Source: an uncultured Clostridia bacterium
Lineage (GTDB): Bacteria; Bacillota; Clostridia; TANB77; CAG-465
Assembly: GCA_934162655.1 (NCBI GenBank)
Contig: CAKPJL010000008.1
Span: 1-33,973 of the forward strand
Reading direction: 5' to 3'
Length of the DNA stretch: 33,973 bases
Shown here: positions 14,507 through 23,545 of the stretch, piece after piece
Numbering within the stretch: position 1 is the stretch's first letter
Layout of the letters: the number at the start of each line of letters is the position of its first letter
The notes under the pieces: model-generated
Database searches by the model: none
The model's input: only the letters and a program-made list of their open reading frames with translations
What the model was told of the DNA's origin: nothing
Translations under genes and position numbers: made by a program

Positions 14507-17107
14507 TTATTTTAACTTTTCTTTTAATTTATAAAGCACATCTAATGCTTCTTTTGGTGCAAGTTCATCTAGATTAGTTTTTTCTAATATTTTTGCTACT
14601 TCAGCAATTTTGTAATTAAACATATCTACTTGAATTTCTTCTGTTGTTATTTTCTTTTTTTTATCCCTTATAGTTTTTTTAGCTAAATCCACATCTTCAA
14701 GCTCTTTTAAAATTTCTTTTGCTCTATTTATAACTTGTGCTTTTACTCCTGCAAGTTTTGCAACATATATACCATAAGATTCATCTGCACCACCAGGAGT
14801 AATCTTTCTTAAAAATACAACATCATCACCTTTTTCAATAACATCTACTGAATAATTTTTTACACCCTCAATTTTTCCTTCAAGTTCTATTAGTTCATGA
14901 TAATGTGTAGCAAACAATGTTTTAGCTCCAAGATTTTTCTGTGAGGCAACATATTCTGCTGTTGCCCATGCAATTGCAAGTCCATCATAAGTTGAAGTTC
15001 CTCTACCAATCTCATCAAGTATTATTAAGCTGTTACTAGTAGCATTTTCTAAAATATTTGCAAGTTCTTTCATTTCTACCATAAATGTAGATTCTCCCAT
15101 AGCTAGATCATCTGATGCACCAATACGTGTAAATATTCTATCTACAATGGAAAGTTTGGCACTATCTGCCGGTACAAAGCTACCAATTTGTGCCATATAC
15201 GAAGTAATTGCAACTTGCCTCATATATGTGGACTTACCAGCCATATTAGGTCCTGTAATTATTAAAAATCTATCATCTTCATTATTTAGTATAACATCAT
15301 TTGGTATAAAGTTCCCTACACCTAATGCTTTTTCTACAACAGCATGTCTTCCATTTATAACTCTTATTTGACCATCATCTACAAATTCTGGTTTTACATA
15401 TGAGTTAGACTCTGCAACATTTGCAAGAGAGCACAAAACATCAAGTGTTGATACTACATCAGCTGTTTTCTGAATACGAATAACTTGAGATGAAATAGTA
15501 TTTCTAATATCACAAAATATCTTATATTCAAGTTCTATTAAATTATCTTTTGCCCCTAAAATATCTTGTTCCATATTTTTTAACTCTTCTGTTATATACC
15601 TTTCGGCTCCTGCAAGAGTTTGTTTTCTTATGTATCTATCCTCAGGTATTAAATTTTTATATGAGTTAGTTACTTCTATGTAATAACCAAAAATATGATT
15701 ATATCCTACTTTTAGTTTTGGAATTTTTGTAAGTTCCCTCTCCTTTTGTTCTAGTTCCACTATCATATTTTGGCCATTTTGAGATATTTGTCTTAATCTA
15801 TTTACCTCACTATTATATTCTGATTTTATTATGTTACCTTCCTTTATTGAAATTGGTGCATCTTCTATTATTGATTTTTCAAGTAAATCATAAATATCAC
15901 TTAATTCATCTAAATCGTTATATAATTTATCAATATATGATGACCTGTCTTGATTTCTTTCAACTTCCTCAAGTAATATATTCTTAATATAAGGTAATTT
16001 TTTTAGAGAATTTTTAAGTGCTACAACTTCTCTTGCATTAGCAGAAAAGTTAACTACTTTTGATAGAAGCCTCTCCATATCATAAATAGTTTTTAGTGCT
16101 TCTGTTATCTCATCTCTTAACATATTGTCTTTAAAAAATACTTCTACACCATTTTGTCTTAGTAATATTTCATCTTTATTTATAAGTGGTGCTTCTAGCC
16201 ATTTTCTTAGCTTTCTAGCTCCCATAGCAGTTGATGTTTTATCAAGTACCCATAAAAGACTTCCTCTTTTAGTTTTTTCTCTATTTGATTCTGTAATTTC
16301 TAAATTTTTCCTAGATGAACTATCAAGTTGCATATATTTTTCAATATTATAATAATTTATATTATTAATTTGATTTAGCACTTCTTTTTGCGTATCTTCA
16401 ACATAATTCATTAGCATAGATGAACATTTTTTCTCTATATCTATTAACAAAATATCTTTTTTTTGCAACAGCTCTGTAAGTCTTTTATTTTCACTAGTAT
16501 TACCATATTTTGAAATATATATATCCGGAAAGTTTTTAGAGATATCTGATATGTACATTTTAGAAATTTTTTCATCTAATATTACTATTTCTTTTGGCAT
16601 TATTTTTGCTATTTCATTTAATAGCTTTGAATCTTTTTCATCTGATTTAATAGAAGATATATAAAACTCCCCTGTTGATATGTCACAATAACATATGGCA
16701 TATATGTTATTTGAAAACATTATTGATGCTATATAATTATTTTTCTTCTCATCTAACATTGTTGCATCTGTTATAGTACCAGGAGTTATAATTTTTATTA
16801 CATCTCTTTTTACAAGACCTTTAGCGTTTTTAGGGTCCTCCACTTGCTCACATATTGCAACTTTATAACCCTTTTCTACTAGTTTAGGAATATATGAATT
16901 AACTGCATGATATGGTATTCCACACATTGGTGCTCTCTCTTCTTCACCACAATCTTTTCCTGTTAGTGTAAGTTCTAGTTCACGACTGCATAATTTTGCT
17001 TGTTCATAAAACATCTCATAAAAGTCGCCTATTCTATAAAATAATATACAATCTTTATACTTATCCCTTATCTCCAAATACTGTTTTATCATCGGTGTAA
17101 GTGCCAT
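14507..17107 (-). CDS. mutS: DNA mismatch repair protein MutS
   Basis: MutS binds base mismatches and small loops and recruits MutL. The 866-aa length is typical of MutS1. Seen: the N-terminal mismatch-reading motif FYRIGDFYEMF with its intercalating Phe and the Glu that contacts the mismatch, connector, core and clamp helices, then the ATPase with Walker A TGPNMAGKSTYMRQ, Walker B LIILDEIGRGTSTYDG and THYHEL. The ATG giving MALTPMIKQ matches the conserved family start and has GGGGGA 7 bases upstream; an ATG 15 bases earlier would overlap that site. It is the first gene of the mutS-mutL-miaA-HlyD-like operon, under the promoter at 17146-17174. Confidence 0.96.
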   Translation of the reverse strand: MALTPMIKQYLEIRDKYKDCILFYRIGDFYEMFYEQAKLCSRELELTLTGKDCGEEERAPMCGIPYHAVNSYIPKLVEKGYKVAICEQVEDPKNAKGLVKRDVIKIITPGTITDATMLDEKKNNYIASIMFSNNIYAICYCDISTGEFYISSIKSDEKDSKLLNEIAKIMPKEIVILDEKISKMYISDISKNFPDIYISKYGNTSENKRLTELLQKKDILLIDIEKKCSSMLMNYVEDTQKEVLNQINNINYYNIEKYMQLDSSSRKNLEITESNREKTKRGSLLWVLDKTSTAMGARKLRKWLEAPLINKDEILLRQNGVEVFFKDNMLRDEITEALKTIYDMERLLSKVVNFSANAREVVALKNSLKKLPYIKNILLEEVERNQDRSSYIDKLYNDLDELSDIYDLLEKSIIEDAPISIKEGNIIKSEYNSEVNRLRQISQNGQNMIVELEQKERELTKIPKLKVGYNHIFGYYIEVTNSYKNLIPEDRYIRKQTLAGAERYITEELKNMEQDILGAKDNLIELEYKIFCDIRNTISSQVIRIQKTADVVSTLDVLCSLANVAESNSYVKPEFVDDGQIRVINGRHAVVEKALGVGNFIPNDVILNNEDDRFLIITGPNMAGKSTYMRQVAITSYMAQIGSFVPADSAKLSIVDRIFTRIGASDDLAMGESTFMVEMKELANILENATSNSLIILDEIGRGTSTYDGLAIAWATAEYVASQKNLGAKTLFATHYHELIELEGKIEGVKNYSVDVIEKGDDVVFLRKITPGGADESYGIYVAKLAGVKAQVINRAKEILKELEDVDLAKKTIRDKKKKITTEEIQVDMFNYKIAEVAKILEKTNLDELAPKEALDVLYKLKEKLK

Positions 17108-17145
17108 AGCTTTTTCCCCCATTTAAACATCATCATTCAACGTAA

Positions 17146-17174
17146 ATTATATCAAAAAAAGTCAAAAAAAGCAA
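17146..17174 (-). promoter_or_regulatory. Promoter of the mutS operon
   Basis: Minus strand: TTGCTT (17174-17169), a 17-base spacer, TATAAT (17151-17146) preceded by TGA, an extended -10. The spacer is almost all T. Confidence 0.65.
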
Positions 17175-17202
17175 AGAAAATAAACTTTTTATAAGTAAAT
17201 TT

Positions 17203-17247
17203 TTGCAAAAAATATCGTCAAAATCTTAAAGCAGATTTTAACGATAT
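17203..17247 (-). terminator. Terminator of the double-ATPase ABC operon
   Basis: ATATCGT-C-AAAATCT (17212-17226) pairs with AGATTTT-A-ACGATAT (17233-17247), a long near-perfect stem. The minus-strand T run corresponds to the plus-strand A run at 17206-17212. Confidence 0.8.
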
Positions 17248-17254
17248 AATAACA

Positions 17255-17977
17255 TTATCCCCAAGGAATATCACTTGGTTTTGCCCTTTTATCATTTACA
17301 ATTATATTATCTATTTTCCCACTATTAACATGTAGAACTCTATCACCTATTTTTGATATTCCTGGATTGTGTGTTACTATTATCATAGTTGTTTTTAATT
17401 TTTCATTTATTCTTACTAAGGTTTCCAAGACTTTCTTACCTGTTTTCTCGTCTAGAGCACCAGTTGGCTCATCAGCAAACATTATTTTAGGATTTTTCAC
17501 TATTGCCCTTGCAATTGATACACGTTGCTGTTCACCACCAGATAATTCATGCATATATTTTTTTGTGTGGTTTTTAAGTCCAACAACATCTATTATTTTA
17601 TTAATATGTTCTTTATCCCTATTTTTCCCAAGACTTGCTCCCACTAAAACATTCTCATATACATTTAAATTTTCAAGTAAATTATATGTTTGAAATATAA
17701 AACCCAAATTATCTTTTCTAAATTTAGTTATTTTAGCTTCACTATATTTTGCAATATCTTTTCCTTCAAAAATAATGCTTCCATCAGTTGGTCTATCAAG
17801 TCCTGAAAGTACATTTAACAATGTGGTCTTTCCAGCACCAGACGGTCCTAAAATAACTATTATCTCACCTGATTTAATATCTAGATTAACATTATCTAAT
17901 GCTTTAACTACCTGATCACCGTATTTATATTTTTTAGATACATTTTCAAGTTTTAATACTGTTTTTGCCTCTTTCAT
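17255..17977 (-). CDS. ABC transporter ATPase, MacB/LolD type (second ATPase of the operon)
   Basis: A 240-aa cytoplasmic ATP-binding subunit that powers the FtsX-type permease encoded just upstream. All functional motifs are present: Walker A GPSGAGKTT, Q-loop FIFQTYNLL, signature LSGGEQQRVSIARA, Walker B IMFADEPTGALD and the switch THNPG. The TGALD form is typical of exporters of the MacB/BceA/LolD group, which often handle peptides or lipids. The ATG at 17977 is chosen because AGGTGG lies 5 bases upstream; an in-frame GTG at 17986 overlaps that site. It follows the permease stop by 9 bases. It is the second, non-identical ATPase in an operon with only one permease. Confidence 0.9.
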   Translation of the reverse strand: MKEAKTVLKLENVSKKYKYGDQVVKALDNVNLDIKSGEIIVILGPSGAGKTTLLNVLSGLDRPTDGSIIFEGKDIAKYSEAKITKFRKDNLGFIFQTYNLLENLNVYENVLVGASLGKNRDKEHINKIIDVVGLKNHTKKYMHELSGGEQQRVSIARAIVKNPKIMFADEPTGALDEKTGKKVLETLVRINEKLKTTMIIVTHNPGISKIGDRVLHVNSGKIDNIIVNDKRAKPSDIPWG

Positions 17978-17986
17978 ATATACCAC

Positions 17987-20515
17987 CTACTCCCTTTTTA
18001 GTGCAACTGAAAGTGGCACTTTATTTAATGACTTTCTTGAAATAAATATTGCTACATAATATCCTACTAATATTCCTACAAGACCAATCATAGCTTTTGA
18101 TATTGAAAGTGAAATTGGGATAGTCATCTCCATATCTTTTGATATTACTCCCATAATATACTTTAAAATCCCTTCCATAGCAGGAATTGATAAAACATAG
18201 GCAATTACAATAAATGGAGTATATATATTTAAAACTATCTTACTTATTTCATTTGTTTTATATCCCATAACTTTCATAAGTGAAATTATTTTTTTATTTT
18301 CCTCAACTATAATATTTGCTATTACAAGCAATATAATAAGTGCAAGAACAGACGCAAAACAAATAACTATATAAATTGAACCATTATACACACTCATTTG
18401 ACTTTCCATGTTTTCTCTTAATGTAGATATATTAAATATATTTGTTATAGTATCCGATTCTTCCTTATCTATATTTGACATTTTTAGATATTTACTATCA
18501 CATGTGTATTTTGTATTATAAGAATACTTTCCTTCTATTTTTCCAGATATATAACTTCTTTTAACATATCCAATGTTTGCCATATAAGATGTATTAACTC
18601 CTACCACTTTAAATTTATATTCATTGCCTTTTGAATCATTTAAATAAATGTAGTCATCATTTTTTATGCCCAAAAGATCTGCTATTTTAGAAGATAAAAT
18701 TATGTCATCATCATTTACTATTTTTGAATTTATTATCTCTTTTTTATCACTTATAAGCTCTATATAATGAGTAGTATTATCAATTCCTGTTATTGATATA
18801 GAATATTTATTTTCCTTTTTATCTTTTGGCTCATATACTTTACCGTCTTCACTATTCTCAAACTTACTTACTGTCATATCAACATTATATAGTAAGTCTT
18901 CACTAGCTGATGGCCCTTCTGATGTTTTTGCTTCTTGATACGACACCATAGAATTAAATTTTAGTCCCTCAAATGTACTATCTAGCATAGAACTAAATAT
19001 ATTCATTCCTATCAATGTGAGCACTATAAGCATTCCTGTACAAAATGAAGTTATAACTACTATTAAAAGTTTGCCAAGAGATCTTGAAGCAAGTGCAAGT
19101 TTAAATCTAGAATTGAAGTTTAGTTTTTTTGTTATAAAACCAATAAACCTGCTAAACCAATTTACTTTAAGGTTTGTTCCTTCTTTTAGAAGTTCAAGTG
19201 GTTTTTTCCTTAACATGAACAAAGCTACAATATACGATAATACAGTTAAAAATACCATTGGAACAATAGTCGTATTAATTAAATATTTGTAATTAAATTC
19301 AAATTTTCCTAAAGGTAAATTAAAATAACTTGCATATATAGTTGTAAGTCCTCCGTGAAGTGATATTCCAAGCAAATACCCAATTACTCCTCCAATAATG
19401 CTACCTATTATCGGATAAATAAGATAACTTACAGCAATTTTATATGATTTATACCCTAGAGATTTTAGTACACCAATCTGAAGTCTTTCATCTTCAATTT
19501 TCTTTTTGGTTATTACTAAAATTATAACTACTGAAATAGTTAGGAGCAAATATAGCATATAATCTGCAAAAAGTCTATTTGTTTGTATTTCAGATTTTAA
19601 AGAAAGCGTTCTCATAAGTCTTAGTGCTACTGTATAAGAAAGTGATATGCTGTCACTTTCCTTAAATATTTCTTGCAATTTTTCTATTTCAAATATTGCC
19701 TCTTTGTCATTAAATGCAGCAACATAAGAACTGCTCTTCATACCGGCAAATTCATTAAATGTATTTTTGTTTGTGTATATTATGCAATCTTTATCTTGTT
19801 CATAAATGGGCTTATTTATAGTCAAAAGTGGCATTATATGTTCAGGAGATGATATAAGTGAAACAATTTTATATTCTTTTTTACCGATTGTTAAAATATC
19901 TCCTACTTTTAGATTATTTGCCTTAGCAAATTTAGGAAGAATTGAAATTTCATTATCATTTCTTGGGAATTCTCCTTCTTCTAAATAAGGTATATTTATA
20001 GTTTCATTGCCTGTATATGGCATTATCTTATATATATATTCATCTTCTGTTAATATCTTTTCCTCTTGCCTTACATATTCAAATCCATACTTTTCCTTAT
20101 CATTTTTTAATTTTTCTTCTACTTTTTTATCATTTATTCCATTATTATTAAATATAAAATTTATAGCTGTATGAATTTGATCTATATTGCCGGTATCAAG
20201 CCTCCCATAAAGACTTGCTATATAAGCCCTAACTACGCTCTTTTGTGCATCTGGTATATCTTTTAAATCATTTTGTAGTAAATCTATTACTTCACTTGCA
20301 GTGTAATCACTATAATAATTAATTTTAGGTTCAAAAGCAAAATCTTCTACATTTTGATCTCTTAGATATGAATAGTATTTATCCTCTAGTCTGTCTACTG
20401 CTGTATTCATTGCAGTATAAATTCCAGCAGATAACATTATGCAAAATATTATACCTATCATTTGGACTTTTCTTTTTTTTAGTCCTTTCAAAGCATTTAA
20501 AAATAATAATCCCAT
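17987..20515 (-). CDS. ABC transporter permease with two FtsX domains
   Basis: An 842-aa membrane protein with the layout of a double FtsX (LolE/YtrF-like) permease. One helix near 17-37, a large extracellular domain (about 40-315), three helices between about 320 and 440, then LRKKPLELLKEG, a fifth helix near 480-500, a second extracellular domain (about 510-715), and three closing helices between about 718 and 835 ending in RKSLNKVPLSVALKRE. Both helix triplets end in the 'PLxxLK'-type tail of FtsX domains, so one chain supplies both halves of the pore. Such systems act as mechanotransmission or export machines for peptides or lipids rather than as simple importers. It sits between two ATPase genes, 3 bases after the first and 9 before the second. 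The cargo is unknown. Confidence 0.88.
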   Translation of the reverse strand: MGLLFLNALKGLKKRKVQMIGIIFCIMLSAGIYTAMNTAVDRLEDKYYSYLRDQNVEDFAFEPKINYYSDYTASEVIDLLQNDLKDIPDAQKSVVRAYIASLYGRLDTGNIDQIHTAINFIFNNNGINDKKVEEKLKNDKEKYGFEYVRQEEKILTEDEYIYKIMPYTGNETINIPYLEEGEFPRNDNEISILPKFAKANNLKVGDILTIGKKEYKIVSLISSPEHIMPLLTINKPIYEQDKDCIIYTNKNTFNEFAGMKSSSYVAAFNDKEAIFEIEKLQEIFKESDSISLSYTVALRLMRTLSLKSEIQTNRLFADYMLYLLLTISVVIILVITKKKIEDERLQIGVLKSLGYKSYKIAVSYLIYPIIGSIIGGVIGYLLGISLHGGLTTIYASYFNLPLGKFEFNYKYLINTTIVPMVFLTVLSYIVALFMLRKKPLELLKEGTNLKVNWFSRFIGFITKKLNFNSRFKLALASRSLGKLLIVVITSFCTGMLIVLTLIGMNIFSSMLDSTFEGLKFNSMVSYQEAKTSEGPSASEDLLYNVDMTVSKFENSEDGKVYEPKDKKENKYSISITGIDNTTHYIELISDKKEIINSKIVNDDDIILSSKIADLLGIKNDDYIYLNDSKGNEYKFKVVGVNTSYMANIGYVKRSYISGKIEGKYSYNTKYTCDSKYLKMSNIDKEESDTITNIFNISTLRENMESQMSVYNGSIYIVICFASVLALIILLVIANIIVEENKKIISLMKVMGYKTNEISKIVLNIYTPFIVIAYVLSIPAMEGILKYIMGVISKDMEMTIPISLSISKAMIGLVGILVGYYVAIFISRKSLNKVPLSVALKRE

Positions 20516-20518
20516 ATT

Positions 20519-21259
20519 TTACGCCCACCCTATACTTTCTGCATCTAATACATTATTGTTATAAATAGTTTCAACAATCACACCACTATTTAATTTGATA
20601 GTTGTATTTGCCATATTAGATATGCTTGGATTATGTGTAACTATTATTATAGTTGTTCCATATTTTTTATTTATCTCTTGTAATAATTTTAAAGTTTGTT
20701 TTCCTGTTTTTTCGTCTAGTGCACCAGTTGGCTCATCACAAAATAAAACCTTTGGATTTTTAACGACAGCTCTTGCAATAGCCACACGCTGCATTTGTCC
20801 ACCTGAAAGCTGACATGGAAATTTATCTTTCATCTCGTATAAGCCTACCACTTTTAATATATCATCTATATCTAAATTGTCATTTGATAAATGCCCCCCA
20901 AATTCTATATTTTCATAAACCGTTAGGTTGGGAACTAGATTGTATGACTGAAAAATAAATCCTAAATTATCCCTACGATAAGATATCATATTATCCCCAG
21001 ATAGTTTTGAAATATCGCATGAATCATTAAACTTTATGGTACCTGATGTTACATTATCTATCCCTGAGAGAATATTAAGTAATGTTGATTTACCACTTCC
21101 AGATGGTCCAAGTATTACTAAAATTTCACCTTTCTTTATATTAAATGTCACTTTATTTAGTGCATGTGTAATCCCTGAAAAATTCTTATATGTTTTAGAA
21201 ACATTATTTAATAAGTATATATTTTCATTCTCTGATAAATTAGATTTTTTACTATTCAT
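20519..21259 (-). CDS. ABC transporter ATPase, MacB/LolD type (first ATPase of the operon)
   Basis: A 246-aa ATP-binding subunit and first gene of the three-gene ABC operon. Motifs: Walker A GPSGSGKST, Q-loop FIFQSYNLVPN, signature LSGGQMQRVAIARA, Walker B VLFCDEPTGALD, switch THNPS. It is clearly homologous to the second ATPase (17255-17977) but differs throughout, so the two are old paralogues and not a recent duplication. An extra about 15 polar residues precede the domain (KKSNLSENENIYLL). AGGAGGTAAA gives a clear start. Only 3 bases separate its stop from the permease start, so translation is probably coupled. Confidence 0.9.
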   Translation of the reverse strand: MNSKKSNLSENENIYLLNNVSKTYKNFSGITHALNKVTFNIKKGEILVILGPSGSGKSTLLNILSGIDNVTSGTIKFNDSCDISKLSGDNMISYRRDNLGFIFQSYNLVPNLTVYENIEFGGHLSNDNLDIDDILKVVGLYEMKDKFPCQLSGGQMQRVAIARAVVKNPKVLFCDEPTGALDEKTGKQTLKLLQEINKKYGTTIIIVTHNPSISNMANTTIKLNSGVIVETIYNNNVLDAESIGWA

Positions 21260-21294
21260 TTTACCTCCTAAAAACTCTATTTATACATGATAGT

Positions 21295-21303
21295 ATTATA
21301 TCA
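21295..21303 (-). promoter_or_regulatory. Extended -10 element of the ABC operon
   Basis: Minus strand TGATATAAT, an extended -10 about 35 bases before the first ATPase start. No convincing -35 is present at 17 bases. Confidence 0.5.
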
Positions 21304-21352
21304 TATCTATTATCAAATATATATATATTATATGGTAAAATAGATTAAAAAT

Positions 21353-21395
21353 AAAAAGACCTATAAAATAGATAAGCAAAATCTATTTTATAGGT
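21353..21395 (-). terminator. Terminator of the collagen-like gene
   Basis: A 15-bp perfect stem: ACCTATAAAATAGAT (21359-21373) and ATCTATTTTATAGGT (21381-21395) with a 7-base loop. The minus-strand T run corresponds to A5 at 21353-21357. Confidence 0.9.
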
Positions 21396-21403
21396 TATAC
21401 TAT

Positions 21404-22240
21404 TTATATGTTAAATACCTTTATAATAACATTCATATAAGTAAATTTAATCCCTGCTGCATCATTATTATCATCTATTGCAGTTCTTAATTGTAAGTTT
21501 GTTTCACCAATAATGTCAACAACATTTGTCTCAGAAAAATCCATATCAGGAGTATCACCTTTATTGAGTTCAAAAATCATATCGCTAACGACTTCATTTT
21601 TTGTTGCATCATATAAGCAGAAATTTGCACCAGTATCTTTTGTTACACCAGATATTCTCCCACAAAGCGTAATTTCACAAATGTTAGTAGATTTTATAGT
21701 AATATTATTATCATCACTTATTGAAACCCATCTATTTCCAATTCCTGGAATTACTCTTGTATTATAGATTTTGGCAGTTCCTGATGTCTGTGTATCACCA
21801 AAGCTTGCAAAAGCTATTGCACTATATGAGGTAGGTCCCATAGTTCCAGTTGGTCCTTGTGGACCTTCTGGACCTTGTGGACCAACATCACCTTTTTCGC
21901 CTTGTTCCCCTTTTTCTCCTTGCGGACCGGCTGGCCCCGTTTCACCTTTCGGAATTATGAAGTCTAGTATATGATTTGATCCTACACCAGCATCCGTAAC
22001 TTTCGCCTCTTCTTCTGGTTCACCCGTTATAGTATTTCTTATTATAATAGTATCAGCTGTTCCTGCGGGGCCAGTAGCCCCAGCAGGTCCTGTTTTGCCT
22101 TGAATTCCTTGAGCTCCAGCAGGTCCAGTAGCTCCTTTTTTTCCTTTATTTCCTTGTGGTCCAGTTGGTCCAATAGGCCCAGTTGCACCAGTTACATATA
22201 TTATTCTGTTATAGCAATAATTATATTTTTCGTTATCCAT
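21404..22240 (-). CDS. Collagen-like (Gly-X-Y repeat) surface protein, possibly spore exosporium
   Basis: A 278-aa protein with two collagen-like blocks, about 14 Gly-X-Y triplets at 18-60 and about 12 at 99-135, rich in GPTG, GPAG, GEKG and GPQG. They are separated by a non-collagen insert (61-98, TADTIIIRNTITGE... to LDFIIPKG) and followed by a 140-residue beta-rich C-terminal domain resembling BclA/TNF-like trimer heads. There is no signal peptide; the N-terminus is short and tyrosine-rich (NEKYNYCYNRIIYV), as in many spore-surface collagen-like proteins assembled from the mother cell. It is a single-gene unit: a promoter that can be read as sigma-K-like lies upstream and a 15-bp terminator downstream. 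A spore-surface role is inference; a vegetative surface protein or a phage-derived fibre is the alternative. Confidence 0.85.
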   Translation of the reverse strand: MDNEKYNYCYNRIIYVTGATGPIGPTGPQGNKGKKGATGPAGAQGIQGKTGPAGATGPAGTADTIIIRNTITGEPEEEAKVTDAGVGSNHILDFIIPKGETGPAGPQGEKGEQGEKGDVGPQGPEGPQGPTGTMGPTSYSAIAFASFGDTQTSGTAKIYNTRVIPGIGNRWVSISDDNNITIKSTNICEITLCGRISGVTKDTGANFCLYDATKNEVVSDMIFELNKGDTPDMDFSETNVVDIIGETNLQLRTAIDDNNDAAGIKFTYMNVIIKVFNI

Positions 22241-22278
22241 ACAGTAACCCCTTTCTTAATTAAAGTGTATTCATACAT

Positions 22279-22306
22279 TATTATATGATATTTAATAAAA
22301 AAGGGT
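22279..22306 (-). promoter_or_regulatory. Promoter of the collagen-like gene, sigma-K-like or sigma-A
   Basis: Minus strand: AC (22306-22305), 17 bases, CATATAATA (22287-22279). This fits the mother-cell sigma-K pattern AC-N16/17-CATAnnnTA. The same -10 contains TATAAT, so a vegetative promoter cannot be excluded, but no TTGACA-like -35 is obvious. Confidence 0.45.
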
Positions 22307-22359
22307 TACGAATAAATTAATTTAACATATATTATTTATATATAAAATATTATTTAATC

Positions 22360-23370
22360 CTAATCTTTATCATTATTATATATTTTTATATCTATGTCTT
22401 TTTCTTTCTCATTTTCTATTTTATTATATATTTCTATTTGATTTTCTTCCTGATTTTTTATGTCCTCTTTATTTTTATCGTTATCTTCCGGCTTTTCTAG
22501 TTCTTCTTGCCTCTTTTTTTCTTCTTCTTGCTTTTTTAGTTCTTCTTGCTTTTTATAATAATTTTTCCAAGGATTATTGTCTGCAGGATCTGTTGGATCA
22601 TAATTTCTACATTCTTCATTTTGTGAGATTTTTATCGCATAAGGTTTACCAAGTGGACCAGGATTTGAGTCAGAATAAAATTCAACTATTGTTCCTCTTT
22701 CTATATTGTCAAATATCCACTTTGCATCGGAAATTTGTAGACGAACGCATCCCATAGAAGCTACACTTCCAAGTTTGTCATATTCCCACCACTCTAATGT
22801 ACCATTATCTCCCCAAGCAGTATATGGTACAGAATGAAATAAAATATCTCCTGTTATTTGTGTGACATAATGGCCAAAAACATTTCCAAAAAGACCAAGC
22901 CATTCCCATCTTCCGCCAATTATATATCTACCAGATTTTGGTGTATATGTTCCTATTGAGCATACCATAGCCTTTAATGGTTCATACTCTCCACTTTCAT
23001 TGTTTTTGTAAATAGTAACAACATTAGCTTGAATATTTACCTTTATATAGAATTTTTTATTATTAATGATTTTTGTATTTTTTTGTTCTTGCTGTTTAGG
23101 TTGTTCTTCTATATTTTCGTTTGTTATTTCTTCCTTTACTTCTTGGAGCTGCTCAATACTTGTAATATCGTCACTCTCTTCTTCAATTTGTTTTGGTTTT
23201 TCATCTTTTTTATTTTCTACCTCATCTTGATATATATCAACATTACTCATTGTTTGAACTACCTTATTCTTATTTATTAGTATAAAGATAGATGATATTA
23301 ATAATATCACTAAAAACAATACGGCTACAAATAAGTCAATTCTTTTCTTATATTTTACAAAAACTTTCAT
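22360..23370 (-). CDS. L,D-transpeptidase (YkuD domain), membrane anchored
   Basis: It crosslinks peptidoglycan stems through 3-3 (L,D) bonds or attaches substrates to them, outside the membrane. It has one N-terminal anchor helix (LFVAVLFLVILLISSIFILI), an acidic, glutamine-rich linker (about 45-105), then a YkuD catalytic domain (about 105-235 counted from the ATG). The active-site block has the upstream histidine in LFHSVPY and SMGCVRL with the catalytic Cys and the following Arg, matching the family's H...S-x-G-C-x-R pattern. A long lysine/glutamate-rich, low-complexity tail closes the protein. The ATG at 23370 is preferred; an in-frame GTG 12 bases earlier (23382) is possible and no strong ribosome site decides between them. 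The gene appears to stand alone. Confidence 0.88.
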   Translation of the reverse strand: MKVFVKYKKRIDLFVAVLFLVILLISSIFILINKNKVVQTMSNVDIYQDEVENKKDEKPKQIEEESDDITSIEQLQEVKEEITNENIEEQPKQQEQKNTKIINNKKFYIKVNIQANVVTIYKNNESGEYEPLKAMVCSIGTYTPKSGRYIIGGRWEWLGLFGNVFGHYVTQITGDILFHSVPYTAWGDNGTLEWWEYDKLGSVASMGCVRLQISDAKWIFDNIERGTIVEFYSDSNPGPLGKPYAIKISQNEECRNYDPTDPADNNPWKNYYKKQEELKKQEEEKKRQEELEKPEDNDKNKEDIKNQEENQIEIYNKIENEKEKDIDIKIYNNDKD

Positions 23371-23468
23371 TTTTACACACACTTTCTAAAACTTTTACTA
23401 TTCTATTATATTTTTTTATAATAAGTTCTTTTTAAACTTCATCTATTTAGTTATTATTTTCACTACAA

Positions 23469-23497
23469 ATTATAGCATAACTCTCTTTCATAGGTAA
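23469..23497 (-). promoter_or_regulatory. Possible promoter of the L,D-transpeptidase gene
   Basis: Minus strand: TGCTATAAT, an extended -10 with TATAAT at 23474-23469 and a poor -35 (TTACCT, 23497-23492). It would give a leader of about 90 bases. Confidence 0.4.
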
Positions 23498-23511
23498 TCT
23501 TATTAATAAAG

Positions 23512-23536
23512 TTTTCTCTAATATATTTAGAGAAAA
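23512..23536. repeat. 10-bp hairpin without T tract
   Basis: TTTTCTCTAA (23512-23521) and TTAGAGAAAA (23527-23536) are perfect inverted repeats around a 5-base loop. There is no clean T run on either side, so it is not a classic terminator. It lies between the zinc-ribbon terminator and the L,D-transpeptidase promoter. Confidence 0.6.
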
Positions 23537-23545
23537 ATAGACATA

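Noticed and set aside
21404..22240. Collagen-like repeats considered as a tandem DNA repeat or CRISPR-like array
   Set aside because: The periodicity is 9 bases from Gly-X-Y codons with variable X and Y; there are no constant repeats with unique spacers.
21771..22288. Plus-strand proline/glycine- and serine-rich open frames opposite the collagen-like gene
   Set aside because: They are the complement of Gly-X-Y repeat codons; no ribosome site or promoter supports them, and the minus-strand collagen frame explains the composition.
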